This document shows positions 46,146 to 57,004 of a DNA stretch of 64,000 nt, in pieces. Position 1 is the first letter of the stretch, and each line of letters opens with the position of its first letter. The notes below the pieces were generated by a model, which was not told the origin of the DNA, did no database searches, and saw only the letters and a list, made by a program, of their open reading frames with translations. Origin of the DNA: Sesamum alatum. Taxonomy: Eukaryota > Streptophyta > Magnoliopsida > Lamiales > Pedaliaceae. The position numbers and the translations under genes were made by a program. The stretch covers positions 25,838,979 to 25,902,978 of the forward strand of contig JACGWO010000011.1 of the NCBI GenBank assembly GCA_034509735.1, in the 5' to 3' direction.

Positions 46146-46423
46146 GAGAAAATTACAATTTACGTCCCTTAACTTATTCCATTTGCGATTTCGGTCCATT
46201 ATTTTACGACTCAGTAAATTTAGTCCCACAAGTCCAAAAAAGTTGCAATTTATGTCTGATCAACACTTTCCGTTAAATTGTTAACGGATGGACCGTTAAC
46301 TTAAGAAACAAAGTTAATGGAGCATGTTCTTGGCACATGCACTATCTATTAGCAATTTAATAAACAGTATTAATGGGACGTAAATTACAACTTTTTTGTA
46401 CTTGTGGGACTAAATTTGTTTAG
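46146..46423. repeat. Left piece of a foldback element split by the LTR retrotransposon
   Basis: AAAATTACAATTTACGTCCC, TTCGGTCCATTATTTTACGA and AATTTAGTCCCACAAG are the left arm. The start of the right arm (CTTGTGGGACTAAATTTG) is cut at 46423. The missing rest of the right arm is at 51845..51911. Confidence 0.8.
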
Positions 46424-46804
46424 TGATATGGATAAGAAGCTAAATAAGGGAATTTACAAAAATGCCCTCATGATTTCTAGATAATTACATCAAGGCCGTG
46501 GATGGAAGTTGGAGGGAGGTTGAAGGAAGTTACCAAGGGGAAGTTGCAAAGAAAGTGGGGGACGTGAAGTGACGAAAATGCCCTCGGCAGTTTAATCTAG
46601 GCCGTAGGATTGAGGGAAGTTGAGGGACAACATTGTAATTTCACCCCCAAAGATTTACTATAAATAGGGGGTGAATCTCATGTTTTGGATACCTTTTGAT
46701 GAATAATAGAAACCTTACTTTCTTTATTCTTGTCTTCGTTTCATTTCCTTGTTACGATTTGAGAACGTGCTTAGGCTATTCATTTCCCGAATCTCACACC
46801 ATCA
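46424..46804 (+). repeat. 5' LTR
   Basis: 381 bp, TG...CA ends, TATAAATAGGGGG near 46661 and AATAATAGAAACC near 46703. By eye it differs from the 3' LTR by nine substitutions and a 2-bp indel. Confidence 0.93.
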
Positions 46805-46844
46805 GCTTGGCGCCATTTGTGAGAAACTAGTCTAGGCATTGAAG

Positions 46845-47626
46845 ATGGACACTCGGTCAAGAGCAAGGAGTGCGAACGTGGGGCAAGAAGACCTTGAAAG
46901 AGGAAGGGAAGAGGTCGAGGCCCACGCCTCGGAAAGTCCACCAGCGCACTGCTAGGAGGAGGAGAGACAGGAAGAGGTCGAGGCCCATGCCTCGGAGAGT
47001 CCACCGGCGCATCGCCAGGAGGAGGAGAGGCAGGAAGAGGTCGAGGGCCACGCCTTGGAGAGTCCACCGGCGCACCGCCAGGAGAAGAAGAGGCAGGAAG
47101 AGGTCGAGGGCCGCGCCTTGGAGAATCCACCTGCGCACCCAGGAGGAGGAGAGTCAGGAAGAGGTCAAGGCTCCACCTCAGCAGGAGCAAGACCGCGCCT
47201 TGGAGAATCCACCTGCGCACCCAGGAGGAGGAGAGGCAGGAAGAGACCAAGGCTCCACCTCAGCAGGAGCAAGACCACACCTTGGAGAATCCACCTGCGC
47301 ACCCAGGAGGAGGAGAGGTAGGAAGAGGCCGAGGCTCCACCTCAGCAGGAGCAAGACCACGCCTTGGAGAATCCACTTGCGCACCTAGGAGGAGAAGAGG
47401 GAGGAAGAGGTCGAGGCTCCACCTCAGCAGGACCAAGACCGCGCTTTGGAGAATCCACCAGCGTACCCAAGAGGAAGAGAGGCAGGAAGAGAGGCATGAA
47501 GAGGTCGAGGATCCACCTCCACCCCCAGTTATTCAGATAAATCTCGAGACTCTTCGCCAGTCGGTGGAGGATGCATTCGCCCAACTCGTCGGAAGGGCTA
47601 CAGAGGAAGATAAAAGGTCCATTTAG
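46845..47626 (+). pseudogene. Retrotransposon gag-region remnant with tandem repeats
   Basis: An ATG at 46845 opens MDTRSRARSANVGQEDLERG and leads into Glu-rich repeats of the type QEEVEAHASESPPAH. The frame stops at 46953 (TAG). Beyond it, the repeats and the end INLETLRQSVEDAFAQLVG (47532-47590) are open only in pieces and in shifting frames. The long Arg-rich open frame (46870..47388) is the shadow of these repeats, not a protein. Confidence 0.55.
46911..47510 (+). repeat. Minisatellite in the gag region (63-bp then 82-bp units)
   Basis: Unit starts (GAGGTCGAGG or variant) lie at 46911, 46974, 47037, 47100, 47161, 47243, 47325, 47407 and 47501. Spacings are 63, 63, 63, 61, 82, 82, 82 and 94. 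The first units are whole codons; the 61- and 82-bp units shift frame. Confidence 0.9.
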
Positions 47627-48214
47627 GGCGGAAGGAAGTAAGCATGAACGCGGGCATGTGCCCCTGGGGGATTTAGCTCAATACACCCCCCGGACCTCGC
47701 GGACTCAAACGCTCGGTGCAGCCAAGCGACAAGGATTGGGATCGAGACCATAGCTCGAAGGAATGCCACTACTTGGAGAATGAAGTCGAGGAGTTGATCC
47801 GAAGAGATTACTTACGAGAATTCGTGGGACAAAGGAAACAAGAGCTCTAGGAAACCGCTTTTGGAGACAAGCACGTGGCACGTGGGAGTGAAGCAGGAAG
47901 CGGAATGAGCTAGCATGGACAACCTCCCAACTGCTTGAGTTATGAGGGTTACCTTGGGAGGCCCAATAGGAAGGGATACGAGGCAAGAGTCGCTCAGAGA
48001 GCAAGGCGAGCTGAAGGAGTTGCGGTGAGAGCAATAGGACGCGATGCCAACCGTATCATCTTTGGCGGGAAGGTAGCAGTGTTGCTAGTAGATCCAAGAA
48101 CGAGTCGGAGTGTGATGTGCTGAGCAAGGGGAGAAAAACAGACTTGCATCGCAGGAGCGACATATGCAAAAGGAGAAGTTGACTTGCAGTGCAGGAGCGA
48201 CATATGCAGGGGGA

Positions 48215-48531
48215 GAAAGTAAGAGTGGCATATGCGAGGGCGGACAGCGACTTCCAACTTGTGGTCAAGCAGTAGGAGAGAGGTTGCGAAGCTAGGGAGG
48301 CAGATGACCAAATACTTACCAAACATCCAAGCGTTAAGAAGGAAGTTCGGTGGGTTCACCCCAAAACAAATCCCGTGGTCATGCAAGGAAGAGACGAACA
48401 GACTCATTAAGTCAGCCAGCTCATTGCCTCCTTCGGAGAGCGAGATAATAACCCTACTGAGTCAAGAGCGACACGAAGTGGACGTAGTGTGGGAAGAAGC
48501 CTTGACGGTGAAGAGCGTTTCATCAAGCTGA
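48215..48531 (+). pseudogene. Ty3 RNase H fragment
   Basis: ARADSDFQLVV (near 48227-48262), then after a frameshift QMTKYLPNIQALRRKF and QIPWSCKEETNRLIKSASSL match the end of the RNase H domain of plant Ty3 polyproteins (D-S-Q-L-V, alpha-helix, ADxLAxLAS). Catalytic residues before it are missing. Confidence 0.6.
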
Positions 48532-48634
48532 GAAGAAGGTTTTGAAGAAAATTGAGAATTTGGGATTTTGCTTCAAGAGTCCAAAGAACCCCAAGGAAGC
48601 AAGGGTAAGTCAAGTTAGGTCAGTAGAGCTCATG

Positions 48635-49099
48635 GTAATTGGAAGTAAGCTGCATAAGAGAGGCTTTTTGCAAACTACATCTTAGATACGCCGGCGAAGA
48701 TTAAGTAAAGTAGAAAGAGGGAGGCTACGTAATCATTTCGGAAGTAAAGTGTTAGCATGCCTGGCCCCGAAGCGAGGAAACCTCTGGCCTACAGAGCGTA
48801 AGGATGCATGGAACTTAGTGAAACACTCCAAGGATGCCAGGAGCATGCCGACATCATTCACGCCCCAGCGGGAAGTATGGACCTTCGCAACATCCCGTTC
48901 GGACAGGCAAGCGGAAGTAACCAGCAGGGTAGTCTTCCAAAATTTGAGGACGAGCCTGGAGGAAGCTAAAGGAAATTGGGTGGAAGGACACCCGGGAGTC
49001 CTGACGGAGTATCGAGCACCCCCGCGACGAGGTACGGGTGAGCTCCCATTCAATCTAGTCAATAAGACAGGAAACATGGCCAAAGTGGATGCCAAATAA
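48635..49099 (+). pseudogene. Ty3 integrase fragment with its core deleted
   Basis: NHFGSKVLACLAPKRGNLWPTERKDAWNLVKH resembles the integrase N-terminal region (H-x-G...FWPTM..DA..LV). It is joined directly to RQAEVTSRVVFQNLRTSLEE, GVLTEYRAPPRRGTGELPF and NLV, the C-terminal end of the catalytic core. The D,D segment between is gone and the zinc cysteines are lost, so it is inactive. Confidence 0.7.
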
Positions 49100-49319
49100 G
49101 TATGGCGGTATCAAGTCGTGGAAAGTGAACGAGAAGAAAACGTCCACACACGTGGAATACGGCTTACTTCAAAGAATGTTATATGTAATACTTTGTATTC
49201 CTTTTCTTTCCAATGCTTTATAACCCAGAATTACGGTAATAAAATCCCCACTTTCTACTTGTTGTAAATTCACTGTCTATAGTCTATTGCGTTAGTACAT
49301 TTAACACTCTATTTATCTA

Positions 49320-49995
49320 AAAGAGGGGGATGACCCCTCACATTAATATTTTATCTACGAGAGGGGGATGGTCACTCACATTAACATTCTATCTGAAAAG
49401 AGGGGGATTGCCCCTCAAATTGAAATTCTGTCCACGAGAGGGGGATGACCCCTCACATTAATATTTTATCTAAAAGAGGGGGATTGCCCCTCACATTGAA
49501 GTTTTATCTGAAAGAGGGGGATGGCCCCTCACATTAATATTCTATTTGAAAGTAGGGGATGACCCCACGCATTAATATTCTATCTAGAAGAGGGGGATTG
49601 CCCCTCACATTGACATTTTGTTTAGAAGAGGGGGATGACCCCTCACGTTAATGTTTCATCTAAAAGAGGGGGATGACCCCTCATGTTGATAATTTACCTA
49701 AAAGAGGGGGACAACCCCTCATGTTGATGATTTACCTAAAAGAGGGGGACGACCCCTCGCTTTAATATTTTATTTGAAAGAGGGGAATTGCCCCTCACGC
49801 TGACATTTGATTCAAAAAGAGGGGGGTTGCCCTTCACCTTAATATTTAGCTCAACACTTTGCTTATAAGGTATTTAGTTTAATATTTGATTCAAAAAGAG
49901 GGGGGTTACCATTCACCTTAATATTTACCTCAGCACTTTGCTTGTAAGGTATTTAGTTTAATATTTTACTTATAAGAGGGGGATTGCCCCTTACA
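49320..49995 (+). repeat. Tandem array of ~38-bp hairpin units in the retrotransposon 3' region
   Basis: About 14 units of 37-39 bp, then two longer 79-bp units and a last short one. Each holds AGAGGGGGATGACCCCTC or a variant, in which GAGGGG and CCCCTC can pair over a 4-6 base loop, followed by an AT-rich ATTAATATTTTATCT segment. Paired changes in the stem are sometimes seen only on one side. Confidence 0.9.
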
Positions 49996-51461
49996 ATTGA
50001 AATTTAGTTCGAGAAAAAAAAATTAATATAATGAACAATAGAGGAACCGGTTTTGATAACATGTAAAAATGAACCCTTAAGAAGTTCCCCAAAAATGACA
50101 AAGACCTCCCACAAAGGTCCAAGAGTGTTCTAACCAAGGGAACTCCTACAGAGCTTCCAAAAAGCCCAACACGACGCGCCACGATGCAACGCAACACAAT
50201 CACAAGTAGTCATCAAAGGGGCAAGGTCCCCCTCGCCTCCACGGCGGCATACGAGGTGGCAGAGGATGAGGGAACGAGCAACAATATCTCCCTTCCTTGA
50301 CAAAAGGCGAGAACAGACTCGTGAATCGTGCTTGAAAAAACAACACACCAAGCCTCTAGAAAAAAAAAACGTTTACAACTGTGGAGAGGAAGAGTTAGAA
50401 GAACGAGTCCTTAACAACTCTCCCAATGATGAACAAAATATCGAAAAGCCACAAGAGAGGAAGTGGTGCCAAGATCCCGCAAACACCGGAAGAAACTCTT
50501 CGAAATACGTGAAAGAATTAGGAGCGGAGTGGCTGACGTGCGAACTCGAGGTTTGAAGCGGCGGGCTTGTGCTATCAAAGGAAATCAAGGAGTTTTCAAC
50601 TTTTTTTCTAACTTTAATTTTTGGAAAAATCTAGCAAATCAGATGAAAGTTCCTAGTGCCCTAAATTGAAATCACTTCGTGATCGAAATCGACCACTTCA
50701 GCAAGCAAGAGAGTAAGAAAGAGGGGCAACAATACACCCTCGACTGAAATCCGACCGAGGCGGGGGGCCACGGCCAGACTCTGGCTGAGGCGTCTCGCCT
50801 CGACCAAGGCTTGGCCGAGGCACGTGCCACTAGCCGAGGCGTGTGCCTCGGCCACATCCAGGCCGAGGCGTGCGCGCCAGGCCACTATCCCCCATCGACG
50901 GACCCCCCATGACGCCTCATTGGACATTTTCTTGAAGTGCGTAAAATCCTAAAAATCTTTCGGACTGGCAAATTATTTCTGTTTCTTCCAGATTAACGAA
51001 TGATGACTTTTGGAAGTCGAACAACGAAAACTACTGCAAGGAAAGATATGAAGAGCCATATACTGGAGCCAACTCGTTTCGACATTTTTCTGGAATGTGG
51101 CTGAGACCAAGTAGACAGACCGAACAAAACAAGAGGAAGGAAGTCAGAATACCCCACGAAGTGTATACATAGAAGACAAGGAATCCCAGCAAGGGAAGGA
51201 GTTGAACCAAGAGTATTCTCAAAAGAGAAAAAGCCTATATGAAGAAGGGTCCCAAGAAGGAAAAAACCCGTGGCAGAAGTAGAAGGAACAAAAAGGAAAA
51301 AGAGTTCCAGTAGAAGAAGGATTTGTACCAAGAGGAATCCCATGAGAAAAAGACTCTACATCAGAAGGGAGCATTATCAAGAAGAAGAAGATGAATCAGA
51401 GTCAACTTACCTGTTGGAACTTCCAAATTTTCAAGGAAACATTTGAAAGTTGGAGGGCTAC
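49996..51461 (+). other. Noncoding 3' region of the LTR retrotransposon
   Basis: No domain recognised. A block at about 50750-50890 repeats GGCCGAGGC/GCCTCGGCC. The rest is purine-rich, ending in the putative polypurine tract before 51462. Confidence 0.5.
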
Positions 51462-51844
51462 TGATATGGATAAGAAGCTAAATAAGGGAATTTACGAAAA
51501 GGCCCTCATGATTTCTAGATAATTACATTAAGGCCATGGTTGGAAGTTGGAGGGAGGTTGAAGGAAGTTACCAAGGGGAAGTTGCAAAGAAAGTGGGGGA
51601 CGTGAAGTGACGAAAATGCCCTCGGCAGTTTAATCTAGGTCGTAGGATTGAGGGAAGTTGAGGGACAACATTGTAATTTCACCCTCAAAGATTTACTATA
51701 AATAGGGGGTGAATCTCATGTGTTTTGGATACCTTTTGATGAATAATAGAAACCTTACTTTCTTTATTCTTGTCTTCGTTTCATTTCCTTGTTACGATTT
51801 GAGAACGTGCTTAGATTATTCATTTCCCGAATCTCACACCATCA
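51462..51844 (+). repeat. 3' LTR
   Basis: 383 bp, same ends as the 5' LTR, preceded by TTGAAAGTTGGAGGGCTAC and followed by AGTAG. Confidence 0.93.
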
Positions 51845-51911
51845 AGTAGTAAAACAATGGGACCAAAATTATAAATGAAATAAGTTATGGGACGTAAATT
51901 ATATTTTTCCT
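51845..51911. repeat. Right piece of the foldback element split by the LTR retrotransposon
   Basis: GTAAAACAATGGGACCAAAAT and AAGTTATGGGACGTAAATTA followed by TTTTTCC are the inverse of the left arm at 46146..46230. Confidence 0.8.
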
Positions 51912-52710
51912 GAATTTTCCAAATACATACCCAAAGTACATAGTTACTCTGACCCCTCACACTTAATAAATGATATAGATATACTTCTTTAATCATTGGA
52001 ACACATTCAATATGTGTATATAATTTTATTTTTTATTATTTTTATGTAAATATATGAGACAGACAACATAATATAAGATAAAATAACTGATCAGACTAAT
52101 ATTTCTCTAGATAATTTTCGTTAATTCTAAATGTTTGTGATAGAAAAGTTTAAAAGTTTAAGAATAAATATATTTGAGGGTATATTTCAATCTTGAAACC
52201 CGCGCGTTAAACTTTTCCAACATAGTAGCAATATATATATATATATATAGTTTATCTGTAATAATATAATTAATTACAACTCAGACTAATCTTTTGAAAG
52301 GTATTCATTAAACCTTGTAAAAGTGGTCAACTTGAAGAAATATTTATGTCTTAGTCTGAAAGCAGTCAGTTCATGAAACAATTTCAAACACTTAATAGTT
52401 TAATTAATATATTAAATATATCAGACAAAAGAAAGCAAAATGATTGCAATGAACATGATTTTGACAATTAATATATATATAATATTAATTAATTAGCATT
52501 CGCTGTACTAAAAGTTAAAACAAATTTCAGCTCCAATAGTTTAAGCCAATATTATACATATTTAATTAGACAAAAGAAAACAAAATGATTGCCATGGACA
52601 TCATGATTATAACAAATAATAAAACTAAACTAGCAATCTTTTGGGTAAGTTTAAAGCAAATTATAAATAAAAGGAGCAGGGTAGTACTGCTGATTTTGCC
52701 ACATTTATTA
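51912..52710. other. AT-rich stretch
   Basis: TA microsatellite at 52220-52238. A near-repeat ACAAAAGAAA(G/A)CAAAATGATTG occurs at about 52423 and 52570. No gene. Confidence 0.4.
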
Positions 52711-53042
52711 TAAGAAAAAATACAACTGTGGTCCAATAATATAAAAATGGTAGCAGTTTCAATTCAAATCAATTCGAAATCTTGAATAAAGAATTATAAT
52801 TTATTAAAATTGGCAATTTTGATTCAAAAAAACCCTAATTTAGTTAGAAATTTGTCGTATGGCTTACACATGACACCTAAAATTTTGAATTTTAAATTTT
52901 CCGACCATGTATATTAAGTTTTTCTGGATCAAAATTATCATTTTTTATAAATTACGCTGATTTATATTGCAAATTTTAAATTAACTTGGATAGAAACTGC
53001 CACTATCCCTATATTAGTGGACCAAAATTGTACTTCTCCCTT
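52711..53042. repeat. Foldback 'GGTCC' element, same subfamily as the one in P450 intron 1
   Basis: Left AAAAAATACAACTGTGGTCC, right GTGGACCAAAATTGTACTTC. Internal ACACATGACACCTAAAAT and GCAAATTTTAAATT are shared with 6494..6795. Confidence 0.65.
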
Positions 53043-53146
53043 TATTGTAGTATGTTTGGACTTTTATATTTAGTAATGAATATAAGCAAATATTTAAATA
53101 ATCAGCACAATTATTGATCCTATAAACATGTTACTACAAATAATTA

Positions 53147-53311
53147 GAGTAAATTACATCGACACTCCTTATTGTTATACTTAATTACACAAATACTCCT
53201 TATCGTTCAAAAAATTACAAGTACACCTCTGAAGGGGTATTAGTACAATATACCCAAAAGGTGTTTATGTAATTAGACCTAACCTTAGGGAGTGTCAATA
53301 TAATTTTCCCT
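53147..53311. repeat. Short foldback element of the 'TTACAAATAC' family
   Basis: GAGTAAATTACATCGACACTCC and TAATTACACAAATACTCC on the left; GTGTTTATGTAATTAG and GGGAGTGTCAATATAATTTT on the right, inverted. Confidence 0.65.
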
Positions 53312-53386
53312 AAAATTTAAGTACATTTAACAAAAAATTACAGTAATCCCCAAATCGAAGAATACACAATGGACAAATATCATAAT

Positions 53387-53630
53387 GGGCAAAATTACAC
53401 TTTTAATCACATAATATAGGGGATTCAACACATTTAATCCTTTACTATACGAATTTTTTTCAAAATTGAAAAGTCTCGACACATTTAGTTCTCAGTGGTC
53501 CCAAATTGAGAAAAATCGACACATTTAATGCTCTATATTACAGGATTTATGAAACTAAATGTGTCGAGTTTTTCAATTGTGGGACCATTTTAAAAATCCC
53601 GTAAAGTATAGGATTAAATGTGTCGAAAAT
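53387..53630. repeat. Foldback element with 'GACACATTTA' blocks
   Basis: AACACATTTAATCC, GACACATTTAGTTC and GACACATTTAATGC on the left; inverted AACTAAATGTGTCGAG and GATTAAATGTGTCGAA on the right. Confidence 0.65.
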
Positions 53631-53780
53631 GAATGTGCATAAATAATTATAAGCATAAGGTGAATAAGTATCAAAATCAATAGAGTTAATTAACTTTAAA
53701 ATAAATGTGCATAAATAATTATATATATTGATAAAAACCAGTCGATAAAAGGGAGGATTATTTCATGGAAAAAATAAATA

Positions 53781-54312
53781 CAGTAAAATCTCTATATATT
53801 AATAATGTCGAGATCACATAATTTTATTAATTTAAAGAGGTATTAATTAATTGATAAATTGATAATTTATTAATTTAAAGAGATTTTTTCCGATTCAATG
53901 AACCTACATTATTCTTCATGAATAAAACATATTCATTTTATTGACCAATTGAATGGTGTTCATGTACAATGTGACTAATTAAAGATGCAGTATTGACTAA
54001 TTGCAGTATGAGAACGTAAAACCGGAGCTTTCGGATGCAGTAAGGAAAGTTAGAAATAAAATACAGCTAAATTTAAATTTTAAGAAGAAGCAAATAACAA
54101 TAGAATTATATTTTACTAAGTTTTCCTAGTTATATTTGTAATTTTATAGAATTATTAATTTATAATATTGAAGGGACCATAAATTTATATAAGGGTCTTT
54201 CAGAAAATTATTATCTTATTAATTTAAACCTTAAGCCCAAGTCGGAACCGAAAAAAATTATTATTTTAGAATAATTATTAATTTATCGCGTATTAATTTA
54301 TAAAAGTTCTAT
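53781..54312. repeat. Foldback DNA-transposon-like repeat (CAGTAAAATCTCTATA terminus)
   Basis: Left CAGTAAAATCTCTATATATTAATA, right (inverse) TATTAATTTATAAAAGTTCTATTTTA. TTTATTAATTTAAAGAG words repeat in the left part. This terminus type is familiar from short plant elements. Target duplication not defined. Confidence 0.5.
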
Positions 54313-54454
54313 TTTATATCAGATAGCATTTTAGTCCATGCGCATTTTGACAACTAAGGTAGTTATTCTAGGAGTCTCCCCCTTAATAAATAGTATAAAT
54401 AAATATGCAGACATAACTTCTGAATTTGTAACACAAAACTTATCAAACTATTTA

Positions 54455-54570
54455 AGAAATATTGCAATCTTAGTTCTGTAAGCATGGGGAAATAGCAATT
54501 GTAGTTCTATACGAATTTATTTTAACAACTTTGTCCTGTAATTTAAGAAAAAAAATATTGGCATATTGAG
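54455..54570. repeat. Left arm of a 'GGTCC' foldback element
   Basis: ATTGCAATCTTAGTTCTG, AGCAATTGTAGTTCTATACG and TTTGTCCTGTAATTTAAG fit the family's left arm. No right arm follows. Confidence 0.45.
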
Positions 54571-57004
54571 GACAAAAAAGGCTAAAAATGAGGACAATTA
54601 ATTATTTGATTATAATTTATCTAGTCATTTATTTGATTTTATATTTAAAGCATATAAGTAAATTTGCTAAAGTATAGTTTGAATTTGTTTTTATCATTGC
54701 AATTTGAAAACATCAGTGAAGTTAAGCTTAACCTAGAATTGTTAAAAAGAAAAAAAAAGGACAAATATTAAGCTTAGCCTACAATAATTAAGAAACAAAC
54801 AAAGCTAAATTTCGTTAAAACTGCTAGTACATGTGAAATTCATCACAAATAGTGAAAAAACTGAATAAATAAATAGACCTTCTAATAATTTGTTGAACAT
54901 TTTCCTAGCCTTTCGCCTCATTTGCATAGATGGAAGAGTCAAGTTTCCTTCACCCTAAATTTATCGATAATTTATTAAAATCCCCAATATGGGAACATTT
55001 TGTTGCATGTGTAAACATTCAACACATAAACAAACAAAAAAAACATATGTTATCAAAAGAAACATGATTATCTAAAAATAATGATTAAAAATTATCACTT
55101 TAAGGCTTTCTTGTAAAATTATCCTTTACCTTAATAAATGTAAGTGTAGAAATATTTTAGTTGTCTGCTATTAAGAACTTTTTAAATGTCCAAACTTTTT
55201 ATCGATGATTTCACTTGATATCTTTTACAGAAAGCAGCAATCATTCTACCAGTTGCACTATCGTTGCTAATCGCATTCTCCATGCTAATCGCATTCCCCA
55301 CTATCTAAAATGATGTGAGGTTTTTGTCTTTTAAATTATTTTAAATTCAAATGTTAAAGTAGTTAAAATTTGATATATAATAGTGACATATCTTTTATAT
55401 CTATTAATTAACTTGAATGATCTATCTTTTATCCTAACTTTTTTAAAAGCCAAAATATTACATCTGCCCACGTGTGTAAAAATGAATATTTGTAGCCGGT
55501 ATCTTTAACTTATTCAATCTTTCAATGCACACTCACTTAATACATATATATATATATAAATTAATTGATGTATTTATCACATTTTTACAATTTTTGTACG
55601 AAATATATTTAACTTAAATTAAATTTATTGATAGATTATCGAGAAATATATTTGATTTATTTTTTTCTTTAATACATAAAAATATATTTATAATCTCGAT
55701 ATTGAATTTTTATAAATAAATTTGATTTACTTTTTTCTTGATTTTATTCAATATCTATCAAAATAGATATTGAATATACATATTTTTATATACTTAAAAA
55801 AAAGATAAAAACTAACATTGATTAGATTCTTTTATATAAATATTAATATTTTTATTCTTTATTTTTAAAAGAACTTGTTAGATAATATTGATTATATTCT
55901 TTTCAATAAATTCAATATTTTTATTTTTTTTAATCTAAAAATAATTATTAAATAATCAATTTAAATCTCTTTGAAATGAACACTAATATTTTTTAATAGT
56001 TATATAAAAATATGTTATATTGCATTTTGTAAAATAGAACTCATTGAGGTTGTTCATATCTACGCATACGTGATGTTTAGGTGGATAGTTTAATGATTCT
56101 GTTTTGATAAATATATAGAGAGAGAGGGAGAGGGAAAGAGAGAGAGGGAGAGGGGATTGGATTCCGTACAGTTGTAGACATAATTATAGGGGGAAAAGGA
56201 GAAGGCAAGTAAAGAAGAAAAAAGACCTAAATGTAATTATTGTGATAATTAAAAGTTATTAATTAAGCAGCCCTGATTCTCATGCTGGAATATTCTACTT
56301 TCATCTTCATTTTATATTACAATTATTATTGAGAAGTATGTTGCGGCTGTGTTTGGAAAAGATGTAAAGCTACTTAATTATGACAACATTAACAAATGTA
56401 TACTTAAGACAAACCACCCTTTTTTCTTAACATACAAATCTGGAACAATATCCTCTTCATATATATATATATGAACATCTGTGCAGATTTTCTCTGTTTG
56501 TTGATTAAGAAAATCACTAATTACGATGACAGGATTATATTATATTTCAGTTATAGGTTCATATTTTCCAATTTTTATTTATTTCTTTAGATTAAACAGC
56601 GTTTTACTATCAAAGTTATCTTAATTAAAATGTATAATGAGTTATTGTTGAACTAATTACTTCTCATTTTTATTTTTCAGAAAACTAAGAATGATCCTCT
56701 TTTAAAGAGAAGGAGCCCTAAAATATATATATTGATGTAGGTAGCAGCAGTATAGCAACTATAAATGGGGTCCATGGGCTACATGTACAACCCTAGGCTC
56801 ACTCAGCCTTGTCCTGAGAGATTTAGGACTGGGCTAACTACCTACAATATCCTATAAATCAGGGTTAGGCCTACCTACAACCCCTTTTATAAACAAACAT
56901 GTACGTCCCGACCTGACCTGATCCGATCCAACCCGACCGACAACGATATAATTTCACATCAAGCATTTCCTCAAAACCTTGAATATGGAAGCATCACCAT
57001 TTGT
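54571..57004. other. AT-rich stretch, no gene recognised
   Basis: TA runs near 55542 and 56459, and a GA-rich patch at 56116-56154. A short hydrophobic frame with a good acceptor lies at about 55231-55308 but stands alone. Confidence 0.4.

Larger units (their letters stand above)
46424..51844 (+). mobile_element. Ty3-type LTR retrotransposon, both LTRs present, interior defective
   Basis: LTRs are 46424..46804 and 51462..51844. They begin TGATATGG, end CACCATCA and carry a TATAAATA box. Two bases after the 5' LTR is a primer-binding-like TTGGCGCCATTTGTG. A purine-rich AAAGTTGGAGGG precedes the 3' LTR. In between on the plus strand are a gag remnant with a minisatellite, RNase H and integrase fragments, and a 3' tandem hairpin array. 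No protease or RT core was seen. The flanks are the two halves of one foldback repeat. A clean 5-bp target duplication is not evident (TTTAG versus AGTAG). Confidence 0.9.

Noticed and set aside
46870..47388. Long Arg-rich open frame
   Set aside because: Off-frame reading of the gag-region minisatellite. The 63-bp units keep any frame open.
48232..48531. 99-codon frame as a complete protein
   Set aside because: Its wording is the tail of a Ty3 RNase H domain. It starts out of frame and has lost the catalytic part.
49320..49995. Possible CRISPR-like array of regularly spaced palindromes
   Set aside because: Units are head-to-tail copies including the linkers, in a plant retrotransposon. There are no unique spacers and no cas genes.
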